The notes: generated from the sequence alone by a model not told the origin. Numbered from the stretch's first letter, positions 17,475-26,410 are shown. The stretch is 64,000 nucleotides of DNA from Rheinheimera maricola (GCF_016918075.2 NZ_JAERPS020000002.1:186001-250000); one strand, 5' to 3'. Numbers and translations: made by a program.

Positions 17475-18602
17475 ATGCCGATAAAAATAGCCGTGCTAAT
17501 GGAAAGCCGGCCTGGCGAAAAGCGGGTGGCACTGGTGCCGGCCGTCGCCGAAAAATTGAGTAAACTCGGTTGCAGCGTCAGTATGCTTAGCGGTGCAGGT
17601 TTGGCTAGCAAACTGCCCGACAATGCCTACAACGGCGTTGAGATTGCAGGCACTGAGCAGCATTTGTTAGCAGACGCCGATATCGTGCTGGCAGTACAAG
17701 CGCCCAAAGCCAGCGAGATTGCGCTATTAAAACCCGCGAGCATTCTGCTTAGCTTTATCTACCCGCATAAAGAGCCTGAATTAACCCGTCTGCTGTGTGA
17801 GAAAAACATCACCTGCTTTGCCATGGAACAAGTACCGCGCATCAGCCGCGCCCAGGCGATGGATGCGCTATCATCTCAAGCTGCGCTGGCCGGTTATTAC
17901 GCCGCGCTTATGGGCGCCACGACGCTGTCACGTATTTTGCCAATGATGACCACCGCAGTCGGCTCTATCCGCCCCGCCCGCTGCCTGGTAATGGGTTTGG
18001 GCGTAGCAGGCTTGCAAGCGCTTGCTACCGCACGACGTTTAGGGGCTATTACCGAAGGCTATGACGTAAGGCCAGAAACCAAAGAGCAGGCCGAGTCGTT
18101 AGGCGCAAAATTTGTCGATACCGGCGTCGATGCCCGAGGCGAAGGCGGTTATGCCCGCGAGCTGACAGCGCAAGAAAAAGATAAAATTGCCAGTGTGGTA
18201 ACACGGCATATCCAACAGGCTGATATTGTTATCACCACCGCCGCCATCCCCGGCCGGCCCTCACCCAAACTAATTAGCAAACCCCAGGTCGATGGCATGA
18301 AGCTGGGTGCAGTGATTATAGATTTAGCCGCCGAGGGCGGGGGTAATTGCGAATACAGCATACCAGGTGAAACCGTTACCCAGGGTCAGGTGACGATTGC
18401 TGCACCATTAAATGTGCCGTCAATGCTGGCCGAACACGCCTCAGAGTTATATGCAAAAAACCTGCTGAATTTACTGCAGCTATTTGTTGTTGATGGCGCC
18501 ATCAACCTGAACTGGGCTGATGAAGTGCTGGCGAAAACCGTACTAACACATAACGGCGAAATAAAACCCGAGGCGGTAAAAACCGCACTGGCAAAACACT
18601 AA
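17475..18602 (+). CDS. pntAA: NAD(P) transhydrogenase alpha subunit, part 1 (domain I)
   Basis: A 375-residue NAD(H)-binding domain I of the proton-translocating transhydrogenase, cytosolic face. It resembles alanine dehydrogenase: MESRPGEKRVALVPAVAEKL near the start, the Rossmann motif VMGLGVAGLQALATARRLGA (about residues 175-194) and the RPETKEQAESLGAKF region. The alpha chain is split, as in Rhodospirillum, with the membrane part encoded separately 34 bases downstream. AAGGAG lies upstream of the ATG and a TATACT -10-like hexamer lies at 17438. Confidence 0.96.
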   Translation: MPIKIAVLMESRPGEKRVALVPAVAEKLSKLGCSVSMLSGAGLASKLPDNAYNGVEIAGTEQHLLADADIVLAVQAPKASEIALLKPASILLSFIYPHKEPELTRLLCEKNITCFAMEQVPRISRAQAMDALSSQAALAGYYAALMGATTLSRILPMMTTAVGSIRPARCLVMGLGVAGLQALATARRLGAITEGYDVRPETKEQAESLGAKFVDTGVDARGEGGYARELTAQEKDKIASVVTRHIQQADIVITTAAIPGRPSPKLISKPQVDGMKLGAVIIDLAAEGGGNCEYSIPGETVTQGQVTIAAPLNVPSMLAEHASELYAKNLLNLLQLFVVDGAINLNWADEVLAKTVLTHNGEIKPEAVKTALAKH

Positions 18603-18636
18603 TACCACGTTACTAGACTATTTATTGGGGAGAGTT

Positions 18637-18951
18637 ATGGACTACACCACCACCATCTTAACCGGCTTTGTCGCGCTGTATATTTTTATGCTGGCCGCCT
18701 TTACCGGCTTTGAAATTATCGGCCGGGTACCGGCCATTTTGCATACGCCGTTAATGTCCGGCTCTAACTTTATTCACGGTATCGTCGTAGTTGGTGCGCT
18801 GTGGGCGCTGCTTAATGCCAGTTCGCTGCCCGAGCAGATTATAGGCTTTCTGGGTGTACTGTTAGGTGCCGGCAATGCCGCCGGCGGCTATGTGGTGACC
18901 GAGCGTATGCTGCAGATGTTTAAACCCTCAACCAAAACCCCTAAGGAGTAA
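18637..18951 (+). CDS. pntAB: NAD(P) transhydrogenase alpha subunit, part 2 (membrane)
   Basis: A 104-residue membrane segment with three helices, the C-terminal piece of the split alpha subunit (domain IIa). GFEIIGRVPAILHTPLMSG and NFIHGIVVVGALW are typical of the family. The ATG at 18637 has GGGGAGAG upstream. It lies between pntAA and pntB in one operon, three bases before pntB. Confidence 0.95.
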   Translation: MDYTTTILTGFVALYIFMLAAFTGFEIIGRVPAILHTPLMSGSNFIHGIVVVGALWALLNASSLPEQIIGFLGVLLGAGNAAGGYVVTERMLQMFKPSTKTPKE

Positions 18952-18954
18952 GGC

Positions 18955-20373
18955 ATGAACGCAGCGTTACTCATTGATAGCAGCTATTTTCTTGCCGCGT
19001 TTTTGTTTATTTACGGTTTAAAGCGTATGTCATCGCCGCTTACCGCTCGCTCTGGCATCGTTGTGGCCGGTTGGGGCATGGTGCTGGCGGTCCTGGCCAG
19101 TTTTCTCTATACGCTGGATGTCAACGAGGCTGCCAAACCGCACCTGAATACCAATATCGCGCTGGCACTGATTGCGCTGGCGTTCGGTTTAGGCTGGGCC
19201 TGGCGCAGCGGCAAAAAAGTAGCAATGACCGAAATGCCACAAATGGTGGCACTGTATAACGGTATGGGTGGCGGGGCAGCTGCCGCCATTGCCGCCATTG
19301 AACTGATTGGCTACAAAACCCATGGCACAGTGTCACTGAGCCTGGCGGTATTGGGCGGGCTAATTGGCGCCATAGCACTGTCAGGCTCGCTTATTGCCTG
19401 GGCCAAGTTGGATGGCCGTATTAACGGCACACTGCGCTTTAGTGCGCTGCAGCTGGTAAACGGTAGCTTGTTGTTAGTGCTGCTGAGCATTGGCGCTTAC
19501 ATTATCTGGCACGGTGGCAGCGTTGCCTGGCCGGTGTTTGCAGTGTTTTTTGCACTGGCGCTTATTTACGGCGTAATGATGACCATGCCAATTGGCGGTG
19601 CCGATATGCCGGTAGTTATTTCGCTGTATAACGCCTTTACCGGTTTGGCCGTAGGCTTTGAAGGCTATGTGCTGAATAACCCGGCTCTGATGATTGCCGG
19701 TATGGTTGTCGGTTCGGCCGGATCCTTGTTAACCTTATTAATGGCCAAGGCCATGAACCGCTCGGTCGCCAATGTACTGTTTTCCAACTTTGGCGCCACC
19801 AGCGACGAAGCGGAAGGTGAAATCGCCGGCAGCCAAAAACCGATAGATGCCGGTGATGCCGGTATTAACATGCGTTACGCCAGTAAGGTCATTATCGCCC
19901 CAGGCTATGGTTTGGCCGTAGCGCAGGCGCAGCACAAACTGTTTGAGCTGGTAAAGCTGCTACAGGAAGCCGATGTTGAAGTGAAGTTTGCCATTCACCC
20001 GGTGGCGGGCCGCATGCCAGGCCATATGAACGTGCTATTGGCCGAGGCCGGTGTGCCGTACGACATTATCTATGATATGGAAGATATTAACGACGAGTTT
20101 AAAGACGCCGATGTCGTCATTGTTATTGGCGCCAATGACACGGTAAACCCGGCAGCGCGCACCAACAAAAGCTCGCCAATTTACGGTATGCCGGTGCTAA
20201 ATGTTGATATGGCAAAACAGGTGTATGTGGTAAAACGCGGCCAGGGTAAAGGCTACTCTGGCGTGGAAAATGCGTTGTTTTATGCCGACAACACCCAGAT
20301 GGTATACGGCGATGCGCAAAAAGTGATGGTGTCGATGATCCAGGCCATTAAGTCACTCGGTGGCGGCCACTAG
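18955..20373 (+). CDS. pntB: NAD(P) transhydrogenase beta subunit
   Basis: A 472-residue subunit with membrane domain IIb (eight or nine helices, to about residue 265) and the cytosolic NADP(H)-binding domain III. Domain III shows GYGLAVAQAQHKLFEL, the fingerprint of the NADP site, then HPVAGRMPGHMNVLLAEAGV and GANDTVNPAA. With PntAA and PntAB it uses the proton gradient to make NADPH from NADH. AAGGAG precedes the ATG. A strong hairpin lies just after the stop. Confidence 0.97.
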   Translation: MNAALLIDSSYFLAAFLFIYGLKRMSSPLTARSGIVVAGWGMVLAVLASFLYTLDVNEAAKPHLNTNIALALIALAFGLGWAWRSGKKVAMTEMPQMVALYNGMGGGAAAAIAAIELIGYKTHGTVSLSLAVLGGLIGAIALSGSLIAWAKLDGRINGTLRFSALQLVNGSLLLVLLSIGAYIIWHGGSVAWPVFAVFFALALIYGVMMTMPIGGADMPVVISLYNAFTGLAVGFEGYVLNNPALMIAGMVVGSAGSLLTLLMAKAMNRSVANVLFSNFGATSDEAEGEIAGSQKPIDAGDAGINMRYASKVIIAPGYGLAVAQAQHKLFELVKLLQEADVEVKFAIHPVAGRMPGHMNVLLAEAGVPYDIIYDMEDINDEFKDADVVIVIGANDTVNPAARTNKSSPIYGMPVLNVDMAKQVYVVKRGQGKGYSGVENALFYADNTQMVYGDAQKVMVSMIQAIKSLGGGH

Positions 20374-20394
20374 GCCGCTCTCACTGCCGTGAAC

Positions 20395-20420
20395 ACGGCT
20401 GGCAAAGCTGTGCCAGCCGT
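20395..20420 (+). terminator. strong hairpin after pntB
   Basis: A perfect 10-bp stem, ACGGCTGGCA with TGCCAGCCGT, and a 6-base loop, 22 bases after the pntB stop. There is no U-tract after it, so it may stabilise the 3' end or act as a weak terminator; it is near symmetric and could serve the convergent lipoprotein gene too. Confidence 0.5.
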
Positions 20421-20465
20421 TATGGCGCCTGTTCGGCACAAGGTATAGGCCAGAACAAGGCGCTA

Positions 20466-20807
20466 TTATTGTGCCAGCACACTCACTTTAGTCGGCGAGG
20501 ATTTTGCCAGTTCTAACACCTGGTAGTAGTTTAAGCCGTTAATTTTTTTGCCGATAATGAAGTAGTTAATTTCGTCGGTCATGGTAGGGTCTCCAGCTAT
20601 ATCTTTGATACTGGTGACATCTGAAAACTGTATTGCCATTAATGCCATTAAAAACTCAAGCTGCTCTGCCGGTTTTAAGCGCTTTCTAACAGCAGAAACG
20701 CCAAGCTGAGTTGATTCAGCGCTGGAACCATCAAATACATAATCGCGTTTTGTGCTGGCGCAACCGGCAACCAGGGTGATAAGCAAAGCCAATAACAGGT
20801 GTTTCAT
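20466..20807 (-). CDS. small lipoprotein, DUF6694-like
   Basis: A 113-residue protein with a clear lipoprotein signal: lipobox VAGC at about residue 16 followed by ASTKRDY. The mature part contains EFLMALMAIQFSDV and KINGLNYYQVLELAKS, which I associate with the DUF6694 family, though from memory only. Likely anchored in the outer or inner membrane; function unknown. It is convergent with pntB. Confidence 0.75.
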   Translation of the reverse strand: MKHLLLALLITLVAGCASTKRDYVFDGSSAESTQLGVSAVRKRLKPAEQLEFLMALMAIQFSDVTSIKDIAGDPTMTDEINYFIIGKKINGLNYYQVLELAKSSPTKVSVLAQ

Positions 20808-20825
20808 TGTATTTCCTTATAATAC

Positions 20826-20922
20826 AAGAATGGGTTATGGCGTAACGGCTAACCCACCGACTTTCGAACTGAAAGGCCGCTAAGAGCGAAAAGCGGACAT
20901 TACGCCGAATACCTATTCCTTA
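20826..20922. repeat. 97-bp imperfect palindrome with nested hairpins
   Basis: The ends read AAGAATGGGTTATGGCGTAACG and, on the other strand, AAGGAATAGGTATTCGGCGTAATG, an imperfect terminal inverted repeat that keeps GGCGTAA (20839-20845) paired with TTACGCC (20900-20906). Inside are CTTTC/GAAAG (20861-20875) and CCGCT/AGCGG (20877-20896) stems. It separates the lipoprotein gene from the AT-richer EamA-AraC pair. Confidence 0.6.
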
Positions 20923-20971
20923 TGAGCGTCATCACTTCATGCAGCATTTTGTCGGTTAGTCGCTTAAGAGA

Positions 20972-21880
20972 TCAACTTGAAGCTCTGCTTTCTATTTTGA
21001 CTGACTGGATTAATAGGCATGCACACACAAGTATCATACCCAGCCAACCTATTGGTCTAAATGTTTCGTCAAGAATCCAGACTGCTAAAAGTGCAGCAAT
21101 TAATGGCTCTATTAAAGTGATCAACGTCGCCTTACTTGCATCGATAGACCGAAGCCCATAACCATATAATAAGTAGCCAAAAAACATGGGGATAATAGCC
21201 ATATAAAGAGCAACAATTACATTTCCGGCTGAAGCGAACAGGTTTTCGCCGGTAACAAATAACGAAGGTAATAGAATGAGTGCTGCAAGACCAAATAACC
21301 CAGCCATCGCAGATCTTGAATTGACTCCCGAATTTATCATGGATTTCACTGCCAATGAATAACCTGCATAAGTCAGTCCAGCTACCAAGCCAAGACAAAC
21401 ACCAATTTGCTGTAGGTGAGTATCCATCTCATTGACTTCCCTTGATGTTTTTCCTGAACTCAACAACAAAACACCTCCAGCACCTAACACGAAGCTAACT
21501 CCCCATTTCCAAGAGAAAAGTTTTTGGCAAAAAAGACGCTCCAGAATCACTGAAAAAAGCGGTGCACTAGCGATAGATACTACAGTGCCTATAGTAACGC
21601 CAGACCAGCGCATAGATGTATAAAATGCTAACGGGTACACCGCTACACATATGCTCCCGGCAACAAGGATAACCGGCATTTTTCGCATTTTTGATAAGTC
21701 CTGCACTAAGCTCTTTGCGGCATTAGCACATAAAAAAATGCCGCCTATCCCCATAGCGAAAGCGCCTATTGCTAAAGGGCTTACGTTCAATGCGAAATGA
21801 GCTACCGTCCCCGTTGTTCCCCAAAGCAAGCTCGAAAAGACAATTGCCAGAGCGCCGTTAAAACGAGAATTTATTGACAT
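20972..21880 (-). CDS. EamA/DMT family transporter
   Basis: A 302-residue drug/metabolite transporter superfamily protein with ten predicted membrane helices in two EamA repeats. The first repeat begins ALAIVFSSLLWGTTGTVAHFAL; the second starts near residue 150 with GVCLGLVAGLTYAGYSLAVK and ends EPLIAALLAVWILDE, a classic EamA end. Substrate unknown; relatives export amino acids or metabolites. Its base composition is visibly more AT-rich than the neighbours, as is that of the AraC gene 106 bases upstream on the same strand, which probably controls it. The pair looks horizontally acquired. Confidence 0.9.
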   Translation of the reverse strand: MSINSRFNGALAIVFSSLLWGTTGTVAHFALNVSPLAIGAFAMGIGGIFLCANAAKSLVQDLSKMRKMPVILVAGSICVAVYPLAFYTSMRWSGVTIGTVVSIASAPLFSVILERLFCQKLFSWKWGVSFVLGAGGVLLLSSGKTSREVNEMDTHLQQIGVCLGLVAGLTYAGYSLAVKSMINSGVNSRSAMAGLFGLAALILLPSLFVTGENLFASAGNVIVALYMAIIPMFFGYLLYGYGLRSIDASKATLITLIEPLIAALLAVWILDETFRPIGWLGMILVCACLLIQSVKIESRASS

Positions 21881-21986
21881 AGCCGCTATCCTTAACTACC
21901 AATTAACCAAAGTGGTGAGATGGTACAAGTGTTATCGATTAAACATTTGGCTATAAGGACGTATTTGTTGTCGATTCAGACGGAAG

Positions 21987-22694
21987 TTATTTCTTAAAAT
22001 GCGTCGGAGGAACTCCAAAGTATTGAGTGAATTTACGGCTAAATGCGGATAGCTCAGGATAGCCGACCATCTCACCGACCAATTGAACAGTAAAATCCGT
22101 ATGTCTAAGCAATGCCTGAGCTTTTTCCATACGTAACTTGGTGATATAGCTATTCACAGTCAAATCAGTCTGCTTTTTAAATAGAAATTTAAGCTGTGTG
22201 CCGCTGAGGCATGCTACTTTTGCTAGCAGGTTTATCGTTAATGTCTCTTGAAGGTTCTCTTGAATGTAGCGTATAGCGCTTACTATGCGACTATCCAGCT
22301 TCGGAAGCAGTTCCTGTTCTGCTAGCAAGAGATAAAATGTTTTGTACATAGATCGCTCTAGTTCAGCATTTAGCTGAAGCTGTAATTGCGCTTCTATAAA
22401 TGACAGATAGCAGGAAAGCGATTTTGAAATCGTGAAAACAGTACCATCAAAAAAATTAATATTTTCAGGAAGCTCGCTCATATCTGCGACGACAAATAGC
22501 GCTTCAGGGTTTGCATTAAAAAGATGTGCTTCATGCTGCCTTACTACTACACATTCACCCGCTGCGACTCTGCCGCTAAAACTTCCGACTTTAATAACTA
22601 TCACACCACGGAGTGGCAAAACCAATTGGTAATAGTCATGTGAGTGATTGGTGGGCTTAGTGCTATAAGAACGAATAGATAATGCGTCGGGCAT
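21987..22694 (-). CDS. AraC family transcriptional regulator
   Basis: A 235-residue regulator with an N-terminal cupin-like ligand domain (HSHDYYQLVLPLRGVIVIKV) and a C-terminal pair of helix-turn-helix motifs: LLAKVACLSGTQLKFLFKKQ (about 150-170) and the AraC signature VGEMVGYPELSAFSRKFTQY with GVPPTHFKK at the end. It reads towards the EamA gene, so it probably controls that exporter in answer to a substrate. AT-rich like the transporter gene and unlike the flanks. Confidence 0.92.
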   Translation of the reverse strand: MPDALSIRSYSTKPTNHSHDYYQLVLPLRGVIVIKVGSFSGRVAAGECVVVRQHEAHLFNANPEALFVVADMSELPENINFFDGTVFTISKSLSCYLSFIEAQLQLQLNAELERSMYKTFYLLLAEQELLPKLDSRIVSAIRYIQENLQETLTINLLAKVACLSGTQLKFLFKKQTDLTVNSYITKLRMEKAQALLRHTDFTVQLVGEMVGYPELSAFSRKFTQYFGVPPTHFKK

Positions 22695-22808
22695 AAATCA
22701 AAGCACCAATTTAAGATTATCAGGTTAACATGTATGTAGACGGATACTACCAAATAAAATACCCAGGGTTTCTATTTTTGTCTGCTCTTGGCACAAACCT
22801 GCCATCCC

Positions 22809-23267
22809 CTACTTGCTTTTTAACCCCACTGCTGCCAGCTGCTGCAATTGCTCAAGCTGCAGTTCGGTAATACCAAACTGCTTTAATCGCAGGGTTTGCT
22901 TAAGTTGCAGGCTTTCTATCCGAAATGTTAGTACTTTGCGGTTGGGGTTTAGCTTGAAGCCGCTGATATTGTGCCAGGGGTAAAACTCGCTGCCGGCGAT
23001 GCCATCGCTTAGCGTTATGCCATCAAGGCTAGCACTAAAGGTTTTCGGCTGCCTTGCGCCTATAGCAATAGAACAAAACAGTGCTAACACCGGTGCAATT
23101 GCCAGCAGCGCCATTAAACGGCCGCTGTGGCGCGGTTCCAGCGCCATTAACGCTGGCAGGTACTTATAGCCAAAAAAGGTGGCGCTTAAGATAATGCCAT
23201 TAACCAGCAGGATCTTATAAAGCTTGTGTGTGCGGCCGACGGTGGGTTGTTGCAACGTTATTGTCAC
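22809..23267 (-). CDS. two-helix membrane protein of unknown function
   Basis: A 152-residue protein with two membrane helices (about residues 17-38 and 48-67) and a C-terminal soluble part (FSASLDGITLSDGIAGSEFY, then FYPWHNISGFKLNP) that resembles a bacterial PH-like fold as in DUF304 or STM3941-type proteins; this is an impression, not an identification. The only start codon for the full length is GTG at 23267, without an obvious ribosome-binding site. A single gene. Confidence 0.6.
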   Translation of the reverse strand: MTITLQQPTVGRTHKLYKILLVNGIILSATFFGYKYLPALMALEPRHSGRLMALLAIAPVLALFCSIAIGARQPKTFSASLDGITLSDGIAGSEFYPWHNISGFKLNPNRKVLTFRIESLQLKQTLRLKQFGITELQLEQLQQLAAVGLKSK

Positions 23268-23447
23268 GTTGAAAAGCCTAACCTGGTTTTATCCATGCCG
23301 CAAGCGACGCTGCAGGCTGCCTTGCAGCAACCAGTTCAGGTGTAACTATTGGTGAAGCTGGTAGCTATACTACGCCAAGTTGTTAATTAACGGTAACAAG
23401 ATTAAAATTGCGGCAAATTAAGCAAAATACAGCGGATATCAGTGCTG

Positions 23448-23648
23448 ATGTTTATCAGGTTTACCAAATTTACGTTAAAAACGCTGGCGGCGCTGCTGGC
23501 AAGCCTCGGTGTGCTTTATGCTGTGCTATTGCTAATTAACCTGAATGATCAGGCGCCTTCAGCCGATGCAAACACCTTGCAGCAACTGCAACAGCGGCTT
23601 ATACCGCAGGTAGAGTCTCCGGTGGCAGACAAGCTGTCACTGCAATAG
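23448..23648 (+). CDS. small single-pass membrane protein
   Basis: A 66-residue protein with one membrane helix (about residues 9-30) and a polar Gln-rich tail. The ATG at 23448 is preferred over GTG two codons earlier. No family recognised. It precedes the EF-hand gene by 82 bases in the same direction. The coding call rests on the clear hydrophobic helix and absence of an overlapping gene. Confidence 0.5.
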   Translation: MFIRFTKFTLKTLAALLASLGVLYAVLLLINLNDQAPSADANTLQQLQQRLIPQVESPVADKLSLQ

Positions 23649-23730
23649 CTATTGCAGCCATCGCCATAGACAGATATTTCTACGCCCAGTACACTGAGAG
23701 CAAAGCGGATACAAAGTAAAAGGTAGCACT

Positions 23731-23976
23731 GTGAATAAAGAACCCTTGTCTGAACAACAAATTGCACAAATAAAAACCGAATTTGAATTTTTTGATCGCG
23801 ACGGCAATGGCCGTATAGATTTGCCCGAATTTATTGAGCTATTAACCGTAATGGCGCCGAAAACCAAAGTTAGCCATGTTGAAGAAGGTTTTAAACTTAT
23901 CGACAGCAATAACAATGGCTACATAGACTTTGCCGAATTTTTAGACTGGTGGCAGGATTGTTGGTGGGAATACTAA
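23731..23976 (+). CDS. EF-hand calcium-binding protein
   Basis: An 81-residue two-EF-hand protein resembling half a calmodulin. Both 12-residue calcium loops are complete: DRDGNGRIDLPE (22-33) and DSNNNGYIDFAE (58-69), each with Asp at position 1, Gly at 6 and Glu at 12. There is no signal peptide, so it should be cytosolic. GTG start with AAAGGTAG just upstream. Small EF-hand proteins of this type occur in marine gammaproteobacteria, but their targets are unknown. It is convergent with anmK. Confidence 0.92.
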   Translation: MNKEPLSEQQIAQIKTEFEFFDRDGNGRIDLPEFIELLTVMAPKTKVSHVEEGFKLIDSNNNGYIDFAEFLDWWQDCWWEY

Positions 23977-23999
23977 CCCCCTGGGCAAGCTGTCGCCAG

Positions 24000-25202
24000 C
24001 TAATCAGCAAAACTAATTTTGCCCATGGTAACACCGGGGATCCCTTCGCGGGCATTGCTGAAATTTTGTTTACCGCCAGCGACACATTCATTGGCCAGTA
24101 TGGCAAATAATACCGCTTCTTTGGCATCAGGGTTTATTGCTAAATCGGCGGTGCTTTTGATTACCACGTCCGGCAATGCAGCCTGAATGTGAGCCATTAA
24201 TAGTGGGTTATGAATACCGCCGCCACTGGCGTAAATAGTAAATTGATCCCGTGCTGCAGTAATGTGTTGTATCGCCGCGATAATCATATCCGCCGAGAAT
24301 CGGTTGAGTGTGGCCATTACATCAGCGTGGCTTAAGTGTGTCGTGCCGGAGATTTGCTGCGCGCGCTGCAAGTAAACTAGGTTAAACACTTCCGGTCCGG
24401 TGGTTTTTGGGAAATTAAGCGCAAAAAACCCATCTTGCTTTAACGCCAGCAGTAAGTGCTCACTTACAACACCGGCTTTCGCTAATTTGGCATCGGTATC
24501 ATAATGCTGGCCGATAACATGGCGCTGTATATAGGCATCCATCATGGTATTGCCCGGGCCAATATCGCTGCTGAATACTGCTTCGGCGTCCAGCGTTTGC
24601 TCCAGCCAGGTAAAGTTAGCGATACCGCCGATATTGAGCATAATGCGGTTTTCCGTCTTACTGCTAAACAGTAAATAATCGCCATACACTGCTAATGGCG
24701 CGCCCTCGCCGCCGGCGGCAATATGTTTCTGACGAAAATCGCTGATAGTGGTAATACCGGTAACGACGGCTAAATGGTCGCCGTCACCCAACTGCAAAGT
24801 GGCATTGCCCTCATCTTGCAGTTGATGTTGTCGCTTAGGGCAGTGGTATACCGTTTGGCCATGACTGGCGATAAGATCGATATCGGCGGCAGTTAACTGC
24901 CAGGCTGCTAAACACTGGTTAATCATGCGGCCATGCTGCAGTGCGATCCAGGGATTGAGCAAGGTTAGCGCTTGCAGGTCGACCTCGCGTTTGGCAAATA
25001 CCGCCTTCACCCGCTGCTTGTAGCTATCGTCGTAATCGACAGTCGCAAAATGTAACAACTCCACTTTGGTGTCCAGGCCATCACCGCTCAGCTGACACAG
25101 CGCTACGTCCAGGCCATCCAGCGAAGTGCCGCTCATCAGGCCAATAATGCAGCGACTGGGCTTACCAGCTAGGGTATATAAACGCTTAATATGGCTGTGC
25201 AT
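24000..25202 (-). CDS. anmK: anhydro-N-acetylmuramic acid kinase
   Basis: AnmK phosphorylates and opens 1,6-anhydro-MurNAc to MurNAc-6-phosphate in peptidoglycan recycling. The ATP-binding start IGLMSGTSLDGLDVALCQL, the middle SHGQTVYHCPKR and DFRQKHIAAGGEGAPLA, and the NIGGIANFTWL block are diagnostic. The ATG at 25202 is chosen because AGAGGA lies 8 bases upstream and the size (400 residues) suits the family; longer readings add a non-conserved leader. It is divergent from a MurR/RpiR-type regulator. Confidence 0.95.
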   Translation of the reverse strand: MHSHIKRLYTLAGKPSRCIIGLMSGTSLDGLDVALCQLSGDGLDTKVELLHFATVDYDDSYKQRVKAVFAKREVDLQALTLLNPWIALQHGRMINQCLAAWQLTAADIDLIASHGQTVYHCPKRQHQLQDEGNATLQLGDGDHLAVVTGITTISDFRQKHIAAGGEGAPLAVYGDYLLFSSKTENRIMLNIGGIANFTWLEQTLDAEAVFSSDIGPGNTMMDAYIQRHVIGQHYDTDAKLAKAGVVSEHLLLALKQDGFFALNFPKTTGPEVFNLVYLQRAQQISGTTHLSHADVMATLNRFSADMIIAAIQHITAARDQFTIYASGGGIHNPLLMAHIQAALPDVVIKSTADLAINPDAKEAVLFAILANECVAGGKQNFSNAREGIPGVTMGKISFAD

Positions 25203-25340
25203 AAGGGTATCCTCTTGGCCAGGCGGCCAGAATGAATAATTTATGTGTATAATGCCGGCTAGATTATCAATTAATACGCCGCTTTGCTGCATTATCTGGC
25301 AGAATCGGTGACACAAGCAGCTTGCTAACAGGACTTGCTA

Positions 25341-26201
25341 ATGTCTGTACTGGACAAAATTGAAGCGTTGCGGGAGAAATTCCCCCGAGCTGAACAGCAA
25401 CTGGCAGATTACATTCTGGCTAATCCAGACCATATCCGCGATATGCCATCGCAAATGCTGGCTAAAGCGGTGGGCATCAGCCAGGCCAGTGTGGTGCGCT
25501 TTACCCAAAAATTGGGTTATAAAGGCTACCCGGATTTTAAATTTGCTATCAGTGACAGCCTGCATCACCAGGCACCAGCGGTCAGTGGTGACAAACTGCA
25601 TGGCGAAATTTCTCTGGATGATACCTTTAGCACCATGAGTCAGAAACTACTGGCGAGTAAAATTAACGTACTGCAAAAAACCCATGCTATTAATAGTCAA
25701 ACCAGCTTTGAGCAGGCGGCAATGTTGCTGCGCAATGCTAAACGCGTATTGCTTTGCGGCAAAGGTGGCTCCGCTCTGGTAGCAAAAGACTTTTCCTATA
25801 AGCTGCAAAAACTCGGCACTGCGGCGCTGGCTGAAACCGACACCCATGTGCAATTGGCTAATATTGCCAACTACACTGCTGAAGATGTGCTGGTGGTGTT
25901 AAGTGAGTCCGGCGAGACTCCCGACAGCGTGAAAATTACCGAGCAAGCCGCCGCTAATGGTGTGCAAATTATTAGCATCACCTCTTACGGTGCCAATAGC
26001 GTCGCTCGGTTGGCGCTGTTAAATTTATACACCGTGGCCGATGAGAGCTCAGCACGGCTATCATCAATACTGGCGCGTAATGCCCAGGAGCTGGTGATCG
26101 ATACGTTGTTTATTCTACTGACGCAAACCTGCCCACAAGGGCGGAAAAAACTGGCTGCCTCCAACCAAGCTGTCGATACCTTTTTAGCCCGAAAACGCTA
26201 A
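25341..26201 (+). CDS. MurR/RpiR family transcriptional regulator
   Basis: A 286-residue regulator with an RpiR helix-turn-helix (SQMLAKAVGISQASVVRFTQ, about residues 36-55) and a C-terminal SIS sugar-phosphate domain (VLLCGKGGSALVAKDFSYKL, then VLSESGETPDSVKITEQA). Divergence from anmK suggests that it senses MurNAc-6-phosphate as MurR does, though no murQ or etherase gene is in view. HexR is an alternative family member of similar length. AGGA lies 8 bases before the ATG. The shared 138-base region with anmK would hold the operator. Confidence 0.9.
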   Translation: MSVLDKIEALREKFPRAEQQLADYILANPDHIRDMPSQMLAKAVGISQASVVRFTQKLGYKGYPDFKFAISDSLHHQAPAVSGDKLHGEISLDDTFSTMSQKLLASKINVLQKTHAINSQTSFEQAAMLLRNAKRVLLCGKGGSALVAKDFSYKLQKLGTAALAETDTHVQLANIANYTAEDVLVVLSESGETPDSVKITEQAAANGVQIISITSYGANSVARLALLNLYTVADESSARLSSILARNAQELVIDTLFILLTQTCPQGRKKLAASNQAVDTFLARKR

Positions 26202-26296
26202 AACAGCAGTACAAGTTGTCATAAAATTTTACAGCATGCCGAGAAACGCTACCCCCTGACCGAAGCAATGACTTGATCTGGCTTAACTTTTAATAC

Positions 26297-26312
26297 TGGC
26301 ATTTTTATTGCT
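26297..26312 (+). promoter_or_regulatory. sigma-54 (RpoN) promoter upstream of the PEP-CTERM gene
   Basis: TGGCAT, five bases, then TTGCT: the -24 GG (26298) and -12 GC (26310) are exactly 12 bases apart and the match to the TGGCAC-N5-TTGC consensus is nearly perfect. Transcription would start near 26322, about 90 bases before the ATG. PEP-CTERM genes under RpoN and the PrsK/PrsR pair are known from other floc-forming bacteria. Confidence 0.7.
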
Positions 26313-26410
26313 TGCACTTATTTTAAATAACAATTGTGTACAAATAGCCAGCCAAACAGGTAAAATTGTCGGCGGGGCGCAATCAGCTCATTGGAATTAA
26401 GGTTAATACT

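Noticed and set aside
20826..20922. An integron attC site
   Set aside because: The hairpin layout is suggestive but neither the RYYYAAC nor the GTTRRRY core is present at the right ends, and there is no integrase or cassette array.
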